DNA from: Extensimonas perlucida
GTDB lineage: Bacteria; Pseudomonadota; Gammaproteobacteria; Burkholderiales; Burkholderiaceae_C
NCBI RefSeq assembly: GCF_007655255.1
Contig: NZ_VMYE01000017.1
Span: 22,082-71,250, forward strand
Length of the DNA: 49,169 nucleotides
Reading direction: 5' to 3'
Shown here: piece by piece, positions 1 through 7,865 of the stretch
How the letters are laid out: the number at the start of each line of letters is the position of its first letter
Position numbering within the stretch: the stretch's first letter is position 1
The notes under the pieces: generated by a model
Told to the model about the DNA's origin: nothing
Databases searched by the model: none
What the model saw: only the letters and a program-made list of their open reading frames with translations
Translations under genes and position numbers: made by a program

Positions 1-60
1 CCGGGGCCCGAACCCCCGCGGCGGGGCCTGCCGGGCCCCCGCGCGCCCCCCGCGCCCCCC
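1..60. other. Low-complexity C/G-run sequence at the window edge
   Basis: The first ~60 bases are almost entirely runs of C and G and translate in the glyS frame to Gly/Arg/Pro-rich residues unlike the protein family, although the sequence just inside is normal glyS. This looks like degraded read or assembly sequence at a contig end rather than biology. Confidence 0.6.
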
Positions 61-402
61 CACGGCCGCGAGCGCCGCGTCGCTGCCTATGTCCACGCCC
101 AAGCCCTGCAACTTTTTGCGCAGTGCGGGCGTGGGCTGGCCTTGCGCGTCCAGCCCCACGGCCACGGGCATGAGCTTTTGGCGCACGGCCTGGTCGGCGG
201 CCTTGGCGGCCACGTCGGTGATGTGCGCAGCCAGGCGGCGCGGCGAGGCGTAGGCCGTAACTTTGGCATCGGCCCCGGCCAGTCCCTGCGCACGCAGCTG
301 CTCGGCAAGCACGCCGGCGAAAGCGTCGCCCAGTTTCTTCAGCGCTTTGGGCGGCAGTTCTTCGACGAACAATTCCACCAGCAGATTCGCGTTGGCGTTC
401 AT
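1..402 (-). CDS. glyS: Glycyl-tRNA synthetase beta subunit, N-terminal part (3' end off window)
   Basis: This is the start of the beta chain of the alpha2beta2 glycyl-tRNA synthetase, which works with GlyQ to charge tRNA-Gly in the cytoplasm. The first residues (NLLVELFVEELPPKALKKLG) are the typical opening of the family, followed by the conserved region with YASPRRLA. I place the start at 402 because an AGGA-type ribosome-binding site lies just upstream. The reading continues leftward to the window edge, but the last ~20 codons (Gly/Arg/Pro-rich) do not resemble GlyS and coincide with the low-complexity edge sequence. The partner glyQ is 940 bp upstream, with a toxin-antitoxin pair in between, whereas the two genes are normally adjacent. 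The family is certain; the sequence of the leftmost ~60 bases is doubtful. Confidence 0.9.
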   Translation of the reverse strand, partial: MNANANLLVELFVEELPPKALKKLGDAFAGVLAEQLRAQGLAGADAKVTAYASPRRLAAHITDVAAKAADQAVRQKLMPVAVGLDAQGQPTPALRKKLQGLGVDIGSDAALAAVGGRGGRAGARQAPPRGFGPR

Positions 403-422
403 TCCATTCCTATGACAAAAAA

Positions 423-896
423 TCAACGATTCGAAAGGGTCACGATGCGAAAGCCCAGCCGCTGCGCGCTCGCCCGCATCGCGGTATCCAGCGTGGCCAC
501 GGCCTTGCAGCCGTGGCGCTGCGCCACCGCGAGGTGCAGCGCGTCGCCGCCACGCAGGCCGCTCGCCGCATCGGCCACCCAGTCGGCGGCTTGCAGAAAG
601 TCGGCTTCGATCACGTTCAGGCGGTGCACGGCCGCCATCAGGTCGGCAAAGCGTTCCCCCGCATGGCGCGCCTGCCCCTGCGACAAGGCTTTTTTGCGCA
701 CCTGGATGCTCAGCGCGCTCGCAAATTCGGTCTCGGCCCACCAGGCTGTGCCCAGGTGTGTCAGGTCTTGCGCCTCCAGCCACGCCACGGCGGGCGCGCT
801 CTCGGCCTGGCGAAAGCCGTAGGCGCACCATACGCTGGTGTCGACATAGGTGGCGTCCCAGCGGCGCGGCGGGTGGTGCAGGGTCGTGACAGGCAT
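423..896 (-). CDS. PIN-domain ribonuclease toxin (VapC-like)
   Basis: The 157-residue protein has the acidic residues of a PIN domain: D19 in YVDTSVW, E55/E57 in AETEFAS, D118 in GGDALHLAVA and D137 in TLDTAMR. PIN toxins of VapBC modules are Mg-dependent endoribonucleases, often acting on tRNA or rRNA. The upstream gene on the same strand encodes an AbrB-type antitoxin, so the two form a type II toxin-antitoxin pair. The gap between them (58 bp) is longer than the overlap usual in VapBC, and no clear ribosome-binding site precedes the ATG at 896, so the true start is a little uncertain. The pair sits between glyQ and glyS. The toxin family is confident; its RNA target cannot be read from sequence. 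Confidence 0.88.
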   Translation of the reverse strand: MPVTTLHHPPRRWDATYVDTSVWCAYGFRQAESAPAVAWLEAQDLTHLGTAWWAETEFASALSIQVRKKALSQGQARHAGERFADLMAAVHRLNVIEADFLQAADWVADAASGLRGGDALHLAVAQRHGCKAVATLDTAMRASAQRLGFRIVTLSNR

Positions 897-954
897 GAAA
901 GACTTGAGCAGGCTTGCGGTCGTGGGTTTTCAAAAGCGCGCGTCAATGGCGTTG

Positions 955-1251
955 TCAATAACGCTCATTGGCGCGCACTTCCTCGATCACCGACTCGGTC
1001 AGCGGCATGCTGGCCAGATGTTCGCGGATGCGCGCGATCAGCTCCTCTTTGCTGAGCTTGGGCCGCTGGCGCCGAGCCGAAAGCTGCCAGGCGCCGCCCG
1101 GCGTGGCTTCGGGCGGCTGCAGGTGCAAGGTGTCACCCTCGCGCACGCCAAGTTCACGCGCAAGCGCTGCGGGCAGGCGCACCGCAAGGCTGTTGCCCCA
1201 GCGGCTCACGGTCAGGTCCAGGCCCTCGGTGGGCAGGTCATTCGCTCCCAT
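955..1251 (-). CDS. AbrB/SpoVT-type antitoxin (VapB/MazE-like)
   Basis: A 98-residue protein with a SpoVT-AbrB swapped-hairpin DNA-binding domain at about residues 10-45 (LTVSRWGNSLAVRLPAAL, then LGVREGDTLHL). The C-terminal part is charged and helical, as expected for the segment that wraps the toxin. It is the first gene of the pair with the PIN toxin. A good ribosome-binding site (AAAGGAG) lies before the ATG at 1251. A perfect palindrome just upstream (1277-1294) abuts a TACAAT -10-like box, which fits autorepression by antitoxin or by the toxin-antitoxin complex, as known for this family. Assignment to VapB rather than MazE rests on the PIN partner. Confidence 0.87.
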   Translation of the reverse strand: MGANDLPTEGLDLTVSRWGNSLAVRLPAALARELGVREGDTLHLQPPEATPGGAWQLSARRQRPKLSKEELIARIREHLASMPLTESVIEEVRANERY

Positions 1252-1276
1252 GGTCGGCTCCTTTCTCAGCGCAAAC

Positions 1277-1294
1277 GTAGATACTCGTATCTAC
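1277..1294. promoter_or_regulatory. Palindromic operator of the AbrB/PIN toxin-antitoxin pair
   Basis: GTAGATACTCGTATCTAC is an inverted repeat with 8-bp arms and a 2-bp centre, 26 bp upstream of the antitoxin start. On the minus strand a TACAAT box lies directly upstream of it, so a bound repressor would cover the transcription start. Autoregulation is inferred. Confidence 0.7.
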
Positions 1295-1341
1295 ATTGTA
1301 GTGGCCGCACGCTTCATCGCCCCGACCCATGGCCCCGACCC

Positions 1342-2247
1342 TCAGGCGGCCTTGGGCGCGAGCTGCGCCACCCATTCACGCGGCGCCATCGGAAAGCCCA
1401 GGCGTTCGCGGCTGTCGTAGTAGCTCTGTGCCACGGCACGCGCAAGGTTGCGGATACGGCCTATGTAGGCCGCGCGCTCGGTCACGCTGATCGCGCCGCG
1501 CGCGTCCAGCAAATTGAAAGTGTGCGCGGCCTTGAGCACCTGTTCGTAGGCGGGCAGCGCGAGCTGCTGCGCCATCAGGTATTGGGCCTGCTTTTCGTGC
1601 GCATCGAAGGCCGTGAACAAAAAGGCCGCGTCGCTGTGCTCGAAGTTGTAGGCCGACTGCTCTTTCTCGTTTTGCAGGAACACGTCGCCGTAACTCAGCC
1701 CTTCGGTCCACTGCAGGTCATACACGTTGTCCACGCCTTGCAGGTACATCGCCAGGCGCTCCAGACCGTAGGTGATTTCGCCCGTGATCGGGCGGCAGTC
1801 CAGGCCGCCGACCTGCTGGAAGTAGGTGAATTGCGTGACCTCCATGCCGTTGAGCCACACCTCCCAGCCCAGGCCCCAGGCGCCCAGCGTGGGGTTTTCC
1901 CAATCGTCTTCGACGAAGCGGATGTCGTTTTTCTTCAGATCGAACCCCAGTGCCTCGAGCGAGCCGAGGTAGAGCTCGAGGATGTTGCTCGGCGCGGGTT
2001 TGAGCACGACCTGGTATTGGTAGTAGTGCTGCAGGCGGTTGGGGTTTTCGCCGTAGCGGCCGTCCTTGGGGCGGCGGCTGGGCTGCACGTAGGCGGCCTT
2101 CCATGGTTCGGGGCCGATAGCTCTTAAAAATGTAGCTGTATGCGACGTACCTGCGCCGACTTCCATGTCATAAGGCTGCAAGAGTGCACAGCCCTGGGCA
2201 TCCCAGTAGCGCTGCAGGGTGAGGATGATTTGCTGAAAGGTGAGCAT
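1342..2247 (-). CDS. glyQ: Glycyl-tRNA synthetase alpha subunit
   Basis: A full-length 301-residue GlyQ, the catalytic subunit of tetrameric bacterial GlyRS that forms glycyl-adenylate. The conserved opening ([20 protein letters not shown]), the [11 protein letters not shown] stretch, [10 protein letters not shown] and [17 protein letters not shown] are all present, and the length matches the family. It is the last gene before the inserted toxin-antitoxin pair; glyS follows after that. A patch near 2120-2150 (codons for TATFLRAIG) uses unusually AT-rich codons for the window and contains the AGCTA/GATAGCT motif also seen in the dispersed repeats, although the protein there is fully conserved. 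Confidence 0.97.
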   Translation of the reverse strand: MLTFQQIILTLQRYWDAQGCALLQPYDMEVGAGTSHTATFLRAIGPEPWKAAYVQPSRRPKDGRYGENPNRLQHYYQYQVVLKPAPSNILELYLGSLEALGFDLKKNDIRFVEDDWENPTLGAWGLGWEVWLNGMEVTQFTYFQQVGGLDCRPITGEITYGLERLAMYLQGVDNVYDLQWTEGLSYGDVFLQNEKEQSAYNFEHSDAAFLFTAFDAHEKQAQYLMAQQLALPAYEQVLKAAHTFNLLDARGAISVTERAAYIGRIRNLARAVAQSYYDSRERLGFPMAPREWVAQLAPKAA

Positions 2248-2323
2248 GGCGTGGAGCGCGCGGCAGGCGCGCCGCGCAGCAAAAAATGAATGGAAGAAGG
2301 ATGCCCGGGCCTTTTTCGCGTCC

Positions 2324-3550
2324 TCAAGCGCCGTCCCAGCGGCGTAGCACCAGGCAAGCGTTGGTGCCGCCGAAGCCGAAGCTGTTGGACAAGGCGGTGC
2401 GGATAGCCGCGTCGCGCGTTTCGCGCACGAGCGGCATGCCCTCGGCCGCAGGATCGGGCGTCTCGACGTTGATCGAACCCGCGATGAAACCCTGCTGCAG
2501 CATCAAGAGACAGTAGATGGCCTCCTGCACGCCGGTTGCACCGAGCGAGTGGCCCGTGAGCGACTTGGTCGAGGAAAACGGCGGGATCGCATCGCCGAAC
2601 ACCGTGCGGATCGCGCGCAGCTCGGGGACGTCGCCCACGGGCGTGGACGTGCCGTGCGTGTTGATGTAATCGATAGGCTCGGTGAGGCCCGCAATCGCCT
2701 GGCGCATGCAGGCCACGGCGCCGTCGCCCGATGGCGCAACCATGTCCACGCCGTCCGAGGTGGCACCAAAACCCACCACTTCGCCGAGGATGGTGGCGCC
2801 GCGCGCCTGCGCGTGCGCGAGGCTCTCGAGCACCACGGCACCGCCGCCGCCCGCAAGCACAAAACCGTCACGGTGCAGGTCGTAGGGGCGCGAGGCCTTT
2901 TCAGGCGTGGCGTTGTAGGCACTGGACATGGCACCCATGGCGTCGAACAGCATGCCCATGCCCCAGCTGAGCTCCTCGCCGCCGCCCGCGAACATCACAT
3001 CCTGCAGGCCGAAGGCGATCTGCTGCGCGGCCACGCCTATGCAATGCGCCGAGGTGCTACAGGCCGAGGTGATCGAATAGTTGACGCCCTTGATGCCAAA
3101 GTTCGTGGACAGGCACGCCGACACGGTGGAGCTCATGCAGCGCGTGACCTGGTACGGCCCCACGCGCCGTATGCCCTTGCTGCGCAAAATGTCGGCCGCC
3201 TCGATCTGGTTGGCCGGCGAGCCGCCGCCTGAGCCCATGATGAGCCCCGTGCGCGGGTGCGAGACTTCGGCCGGCGTGAGGCCCGCCTGCGCGATCGCCT
3301 GTGCCAGCGCGATATGCGCGTAGGCCGCGGCGTCGCCCATGAAACGCAGCTGCTTGCGCTCGATGTGCGCCTCGAGGTCGATCTGCGGCACGCCCGCGAC
3401 CTGGCTGCGCAAGCCCATTTCGGCAAACTCGGGCATGGCGCGAATGCCCGAACGCCCCGCGCGCAGCGCCGCCGTGACGCTGGCGCTGTCGTTGCCTATG
3501 CAAGAGACGATGCCGGTGCCGGTGATGACTACGCGTTGCTTGCTGCTCAT
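2324..3550 (-). CDS. fabB: Beta-ketoacyl-ACP synthase I
   Basis: A 408-residue condensing enzyme of type II fatty-acid synthesis. The Cys-His-His triad is visible: C164 in [11 protein letters not shown]299 in [11 protein letters not shown] and H334 in GHSLGATG, with K329 just before. FabB elongates the cis-unsaturated intermediates made by FabA, and here fabA lies only 11 bp upstream, the classical fabAB arrangement. I chose the ATG at 3550 because an AAGGAGGAA ribosome-binding site precedes it and the protein then begins with the family's [10 protein letters not shown]; the frame stays open further upstream but overlaps fabA. FabF is the alternative name, but the fabA linkage favours FabB. 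Confidence 0.95.
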   Translation of the reverse strand: MSSKQRVVITGTGIVSCIGNDSASVTAALRAGRSGIRAMPEFAEMGLRSQVAGVPQIDLEAHIERKQLRFMGDAAAYAHIALAQAIAQAGLTPAEVSHPRTGLIMGSGGGSPANQIEAADILRSKGIRRVGPYQVTRCMSSTVSACLSTNFGIKGVNYSITSACSTSAHCIGVAAQQIAFGLQDVMFAGGGEELSWGMGMLFDAMGAMSSAYNATPEKASRPYDLHRDGFVLAGGGGAVVLESLAHAQARGATILGEVVGFGATSDGVDMVAPSGDGAVACMRQAIAGLTEPIDYINTHGTSTPVGDVPELRAIRTVFGDAIPPFSSTKSLTGHSLGATGVQEAIYCLLMLQQGFIAGSINVETPDPAAEGMPLVRETRDAAIRTALSNSFGFGGTNACLVLRRWDGA

Positions 3551-3561
3551 GCGATTCCTCC

Positions 3562-4092
3562 TTAACTGCCCTGCGCTGTGCCGCTGAGCCCCTTGTTTTG
3601 CTGGAACAGCCCCACGCGCAGGTCGTTGGCAACATAAATTTCCTGGCCATCGACGGACATGCGCGCGTCGCCTATGGCCATCACGAGTTTGCGCTTGATC
3701 ACGCGCTTGATGTCGATGTCGTAGCGCACGAGCTTGGCCTCGGGCCCGACCTCGCCGGTGAACTTGACCTCGCCCGCACCGAGCGCGCGCCCGCGGCCCG
3801 GCAGACGCAGCCAGGTCAGATAAAAGCCTATCAGTTGCCACATGGCGTCCAGTCCCAGGCAGCCAGGCATGACCGGGTCGCCCTGAAAATGGCAGGCGAA
3901 AAACCACAGGTCGGGGCGCACGTCGAGCTCGGCACGGATCTTTCCCAGCCCATGCGCACCGCCATCGTCGTCGATGTGCGTGATGCGATCGAACATCAGC
4001 ATGGGCGGCAGCGGCAGACGGCCGCTGTCGGGACCGAACAACCTGCCTTCTGCCGAGGCGATCAGTTGCTCGTAGGAAAAGGAATCTACCAT
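3562..4092 (-). CDS. fabA: 3-hydroxydecanoyl-ACP dehydratase/isomerase
   Basis: A 176-residue FabA, which dehydrates 3-hydroxydecanoyl-ACP and isomerises the trans-2 to the cis-3 double bond, the branch point for unsaturated fatty acids. H68 (in [14 protein letters not shown]) and D82 (in LGLDAMWQ) are the catalytic pair of the hot-dog fold. The length equals the family norm (~172). The start at 4092 opens with [10 protein letters not shown] as in homologues; the frame is open far upstream but that part is antisense-like sequence within lnt. It is directly followed by fabB and preceded by lnt with an 83-bp gap, so a promoter of its own is possible. Confidence 0.96.
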   Translation of the reverse strand: MVDSFSYEQLIASAEGRLFGPDSGRLPLPPMLMFDRITHIDDDGGAHGLGKIRAELDVRPDLWFFACHFQGDPVMPGCLGLDAMWQLIGFYLTWLRLPGRGRALGAGEVKFTGEVGPEAKLVRYDIDIKRVIKRKLVMAIGDARMSVDGQEIYVANDLRVGLFQQNKGLSGTAQGS

Positions 4093-4175
4093 GTCAAACG
4101 TGCTCCAAAATGGGGCAAAAAAGGGTTGCGCCCCGGCCGTGCGTACAGCGCGCGGGCTGCGCGTAAAAACCGCGA

Positions 4176-5822
4176 TTATCCGGTCAAGAGACGTCGCTGC
4201 TGCCGCCACCACCGCAACCAGGTCAAGAAAACCACCCCAAAAGCCGCGAGCCACAGCGGCGCCAGGCCCCAGCGCGCGGCCCAGCGCGCGTAGGGCGTGC
4301 GCTGGTCGCCGCCCTGCGCCGCGTCCGTGCCACGGCCCTGCACCGTGCCGTAGAGCACGCCGCGCGTGAGGCGCGGCAGCTGGTGCGTGACCGTGCCGCG
4401 GTAGTCGATGATGGCGGTGGCGCCGGTGTTCGTCGCGCGCACCATGGGGCGCTCGAACTCGAGCGCGCGCATGCGGCTGATCTGCAAATGCTGGTCTATG
4501 GCCAGCGTGTCGCCGAACCACGCGATGTTGCTGAGGTTGACGAACACCGTGGGCGCCCGCGTCGCGTCGGCAAAGCGCGCGGCGAGCTCCTCGCCGAACA
4601 AATCCTCGTAGCAGATGTTGGGCGCAAAGCGCTGTCCGGCCCAGGCAAACGATGGCTGACCCACGCCACCGCGGCTGAAGTCGCCCAGCGGGATGTTCAT
4701 CATCTCGGTGAACCAACGAAAAAACGGCGGGATGAATTCGCCAAAGGGCACCAGGTGGTGTTTGTCGTAGCGGTAGGGTTTGGCCTGCCCCGGCGCAAAG
4801 CCCAGCGCGGAATTGGTGTAGCCGATGTCGGCATCGCCCAGCGGAATGCCGAGCAAGCCCGCCTGCGCGCCCTGCGTGAAATGCGCCGCGATGGTTTCCA
4901 GATAGCCGGGAATGAGCTGCTGCGGCAGCAGCGGAATCGCCGTCTCGGGCGCCACCACGAGCGCCGCTTGGGTCTGCAGCAGCGCCTCGCCATACCAGCG
5001 CAGGGCCAGCGCTACGCCCGTGCCCGGTTGGAATTTTTCGTCCTGCGGGATGTTGCCCTGCAGCAGCGCGAGGCTCACGCGCCCGGGCGCTTTTGCGCCA
5101 TCTTTTGGGATGGCCTGCTCGGCGCGCGTGCAGCCTGGCAGGCCGGTGAGGTCGCCCAATGCGCAAGCGCGCTGCCCATGCGCCGCGGCAAGCAACACCG
5201 CCGCCGCAGCCACGAGCAGCCAGGTGCGCGCGCGGCGCAAGTCCTGCAGGCGCAGCTGCGCCAGCCCCATCGCGAGCGCCGCCGCCACCGCGCCTATGCC
5301 ATAGACGCCGACCCAGCGCGCGAGTGCGGCCAGCGGCCCCTCGACATGCGCGTAGCCGCCCGCGCCCCACGGAAAGCCCGTCCACCAGGTGCCGCGCGCG
5401 AGTTCCGCAAGCAGCCAGCACGCAGCAAAAAAAAGAGCGGCCCACGCTTTATGGACGGGCGCAAACGCGCGAAAAAGCCCTGAAACCACGGCATAGTAGG
5501 CACCGAGAAACAGCGCGAGCCCCAGCACCGCCGCCACGGCCAGCGGCGCCGCCAGGCCAGCGTAGGTGTGCATGGAGATGAACAGCCACCAGAAAGTCGC
5601 CGTGAGCCAGGCCGTCGCAAACACCCAGCCCAGCAGCGCGGCGCGCTGCCACGACACGGGCTGGCACAGCAGGCGCGCGAACACCGCAAGCGACACGATC
5701 TGCAGCCACCATTGCGGCGCGCCGCTGCCGGGCCAGGCGAGCGCCATGGCCTGCGCGACGCCAGCCACCGCGGCGATGAAAAGCGGTGCCAGCGCACCGC
5801 GCCAGGACAAAACCGCGCCCAT
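4176..5822 (-). CDS. lnt: Apolipoprotein N-acyltransferase
   Basis: A 548-residue inner-membrane enzyme that adds the third acyl chain to the N-terminal cysteine of lipoproteins. The N-terminal ~220 residues hold several hydrophobic membrane segments, followed by a periplasmic nitrilase-fold domain with the Glu-Lys-Cys triad: E293 ([12 protein letters not shown]), K354 ([12 protein letters not shown]) and C404 ([12 protein letters not shown]). A last hydrophobic segment lies near the C-terminus, before basic residues. The start codon overlaps the corC stop by one base (TGATG), the corC-lnt pairing common in proteobacteria. Length and motifs are typical. Confidence 0.96.
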   Translation of the reverse strand: MGAVLSWRGALAPLFIAAVAGVAQAMALAWPGSGAPQWWLQIVSLAVFARLLCQPVSWQRAALLGWVFATAWLTATFWWLFISMHTYAGLAAPLAVAAVLGLALFLGAYYAVVSGLFRAFAPVHKAWAALFFAACWLLAELARGTWWTGFPWGAGGYAHVEGPLAALARWVGVYGIGAVAAALAMGLAQLRLQDLRRARTWLLVAAAAVLLAAAHGQRACALGDLTGLPGCTRAEQAIPKDGAKAPGRVSLALLQGNIPQDEKFQPGTGVALALRWYGEALLQTQAALVVAPETAIPLLPQQLIPGYLETIAAHFTQGAQAGLLGIPLGDADIGYTNSALGFAPGQAKPYRYDKHHLVPFGEFIPPFFRWFTEMMNIPLGDFSRGGVGQPSFAWAGQRFAPNICYEDLFGEELAARFADATRAPTVFVNLSNIAWFGDTLAIDQHLQISRMRALEFERPMVRATNTGATAIIDYRGTVTHQLPRLTRGVLYGTVQGRGTDAAQGGDQRTPYARWAARWGLAPLWLAAFGVVFLTWLRWWRQQRRLLTG

Positions 5823-6856
5823 CAGCCAGCAGCGCCGGCGCTGCGCGCGACCTTGAACCAGCGCACCGCGCCCCCTTTGGTGTGCAGGACCATGAAGTCC
5901 AGGCCCGCGAGCTGCAGTTGCTCGCCGCGCTTGGGCACGTGGCCCATCTCGTGCGCGACCAAGCCGCCAATGGTGGCGAACTGCTCTTCGGCCTCGTCGC
6001 CCTGCAGTGGCGCGTCGAAGACCTCACGAATGCGCTCCACGGGCGTGTCGCCGCTCACGCGGTACGTGCCGTCGGCCAGGGCGAAGATGTCGCCCTCTTC
6101 TTCAGGGATGTCGAACTCGTCCTCGATCTCGCCGACGATCTGCTCGAGCACGTCCTCGATGGTGATGAGGCCCGCGACGCGGCCAAACTCGTCGATCACC
6201 ACGGCCATGTGGTTGCGGTTGCCGCGAAACTCACGCAACAGGTCATCGAGCGCCTTGCTCTCGGGCACAAACACCGCCGGCCGCAGCAGCGCGCGCACGC
6301 CTAGGAGCCTGTCGGGCTTTGGAATCGTCGGCTGCGAATGTGCCGCAGCGGCCCATTTTTTACCGTTTTCTTGCCCCATAGCACCACTATGGGGCGGCGA
6401 ATCCGGCAAAAACTGGCCTCGCTGGGGCGCATTCTCGCTTTCGACGCCCAAAGTCCGACAGGCTCCGAGGTCCGGAGTGCGCTGCAGCTTGAGCAGGTCT
6501 TTGGCCATCAGCGTGCCGATGATGTTTTCACGCTCGCCCTGGTACACGGGAAAACGCGAATGCCCGGTCTGGATGACGAAGTCCAGCAGTGCGTCGTAGG
6601 GCATGTCGATATCGATCACGTCCATGCGCGGCGCCGCCACCATGGCGTCGCCCGCCGTCATGTCGGCCAGGCCGATGATGCGCTCGAGCATCACGCGGGC
6701 ATCGGCCTTGATGAGATCATTGTCCTCCGCTTCGGCCAGGACTTCGATGAGCTCCTGCGTCGAATCCGGTCCGGGGTGGATGAACTCGGCGACTTTTTGC
6801 AGGAAGCTGCGCTTGTCTTCCTTTTCGGGCGGGCGTGTAGGGTGTGGGTCGGACAC
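5822..6856 (-). CDS. corC: CorC/HlyC-family CBS-pair protein with an in-frame 55-residue insertion
   Basis: CorC-type proteins have a tandem CBS pair and a C-terminal CorC/HlyC domain and are linked to Mg/Co efflux. Both CBS parts (SRFPVYQGERENIIGTL; NHMAVVIDEFGRVAGLITIEDVLEQIVGEIEDE) and the C-terminal domain are present. Between TPDL and GVRALLRP, about 55 extra residues interrupt the otherwise conserved linker. They are encoded by an inverted-repeat element (6304-6466) whose frame is fully open. I prefer the GTG start at 6856 (344 residues, 289 without the insertion, close to the family length) because the protein then begins SDPHPTRPP as I expect for relatives; an ATG at 6955 is also possible. 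It is co-transcribed with lnt. Whether the protein folds with the insertion is unknown. Confidence 0.9.
   Translation of the reverse strand: MSDPHPTRPPEKEDKRSFLQKVAEFIHPGPDSTQELIEVLAEAEDNDLIKADARVMLERIIGLADMTAGDAMVAAPRMDVIDIDMPYDALLDFVIQTGHSRFPVYQGERENIIGTLMAKDLLKLQRTPDLGACRTLGVESENAPQRGQFLPDSPPHSGAMGQENGKKWAAAAHSQPTIPKPDRLLGVRALLRPAVFVPESKALDDLLREFRGNRNHMAVVIDEFGRVAGLITIEDVLEQIVGEIEDEFDIPEEEGDIFALADGTYRVSGDTPVERIREVFDAPLQGDEAEEQFATIGGLVAHEMGHVPKRGEQLQLAGLDFMVLHTKGGAVRWFKVARSAGAAG
6304..6466. mobile_element. 163-bp inverted-repeat element (MITE-like) inside corC
   Basis: The ends GGAGCCTGTCGGGCTTTGG (6304-6322) and its near-exact reverse complement (6448-6466) match at 18 of 19 positions. 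A further inner palindrome-like stretch (CCATAGCACCACTATGG) lies at 6377-6393. The extra coding length is 165 nt, consistent with the element plus a 2-bp target duplication. No transposase is encoded, so this would be a non-autonomous element. A 19-nt stretch near its right end recurs at 40662-40680. Confidence 0.8.
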
Positions 6857-6972
6857 TGTCTTGGCGTGCAGGACATGCGGTAGTGGTGCTAGCCGAGAGG
6901 ATAGCGGATCGGCGTGACGCCGCGCCAAATATCCGCCTGCACCCACCCGCGGCACGCGGTAGGGTCTCTGCC

Positions 6973-7701
6973 CTATTGCGCCGACTTGTGGCGCGCCTCG
7001 CGCACGCCCTGGCGGATTTCTTGCAGACCGCCCAGCAAATCCCAGAAATGCTTGGCCTGCCGCTTGAACTGGTAGTCGAGTTCGGCGTACTGCTGCTCCA
7101 CCAGTTCGGCCATGCGTGTGTCGAAGCTGCCCGGCGGTATCTGCAAAAAGGCCTCGGACTCGGAGCCTTCGTAGCGCACCACGGCCCCGGCCTTGCGCGC
7201 GATCTTGAGCATGGGCACGTTCTCGGTGAGGGCGTGGATGAACATCATGTTCACGCCCTCGTTGCGCGCGTGCATCACGGCGCGCTCGAACAGGCGTGCC
7301 CCCAGGCCCTTGCCGCGCGCCTGCTTGAGCACGGACACGCCAAACTCGGCGCAGTGCTTGTATTCGGGGTGCTCGCTGAATGCCAGGTGTGCCATGGCGA
7401 TGAGTTCCAGACGCCGGTTGAAGATGCCGAACACTTCGTCGCGGTCGAAATTGATCGAATCGACATAGCGCCCGATCTGCTCGTCGGTCGCAGCGTAGCC
7501 GAAGCGCAGATAACGATCGCGCGGATCGAGTTGCAACAGGTGGGTGCGGATGCGCTCGCGGTGCGAAGGGCCCAGCGCGCGTATGGGCACCATCACGGGC
7601 AGGCGATGGGCCTCTTGCCGCGGCGCTGCGCTTTTGGCAGCAAGCGCGCCATTTTCACCGGCGCCCGCCGTGGTTTGATGTGGGTCTTTGGTAGCGATCA
7701 T
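6973..7701 (-). CDS. GNAT-family N-acetyltransferase
   Basis: A 242-residue protein with a GNAT acetyl-CoA-binding core: the strand/loop FGVSVLKQARGKGLGARLFERAV carries the Q/RxxGxG/A signature, preceded by a strand around FGIFNRRLELIAMAHLAF. The substrate is not readable. The C-terminal ~40 residues are helical and charged. I chose the ATG at 7701 because a well-formed promoter and a short leader lie just upstream; a second ATG further up (7767) would put the start inside that promoter. The gene stands apart from corC (117 bp from the preferred corC start), and the downstream gap has no clear terminator. Confidence 0.85.
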   Translation of the reverse strand: MIATKDPHQTTAGAGENGALAAKSAAPRQEAHRLPVMVPIRALGPSHRERIRTHLLQLDPRDRYLRFGYAATDEQIGRYVDSINFDRDEVFGIFNRRLELIAMAHLAFSEHPEYKHCAEFGVSVLKQARGKGLGARLFERAVMHARNEGVNMMFIHALTENVPMLKIARKAGAVVRYEGSESEAFLQIPPGSFDTRMAELVEQQYAELDYQFKRQAKHFWDLLGGLQEIRQGVREARHKSAQ

Positions 7702-7712
7702 GGTTTCAATCC

Positions 7713-7726
7713 TAGGGTTTACCCTA
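7713..7726. promoter_or_regulatory. Inverted repeat in the leader of the acetyltransferase gene
   Basis: TAGGGTTTACCCTA has 6-bp arms around a 2-bp centre and lies between the predicted transcription start and the start codon. It could be a repressor site; the regulator is unknown. Confidence 0.4.
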
Positions 7727-7735
7727 ATGCCCAGC

Positions 7736-7764
7736 ATTATCTGCCCGCGTTTGCTGCACTGCAA
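7736..7764 (-). promoter_or_regulatory. Sigma-70-type promoter of the acetyltransferase gene
   Basis: On the minus strand TTGCAG and GATAAT are separated by exactly 17 bp, close to consensus for both boxes. The -10 box ends 34 bp before the start codon at 7701. Confidence 0.65.
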
Positions 7765-7865
7765 CAAATTTGTGGTACCGCACCAACTGTAGAAGATGCC
7801 CTCCCTCTTGGGAGTAAGTAATAGCCCTTATGGTCGCCACTCGCTATTTCCCCTATCTCCCGTCG

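Noticed and set aside
2256-2277. GCGCGG/CCGCGC hairpin upstream of glyQ as a terminator
   Set aside because: On the transcribed strand the T-run comes before the stem, not after it, and the genes appear to be one unit.
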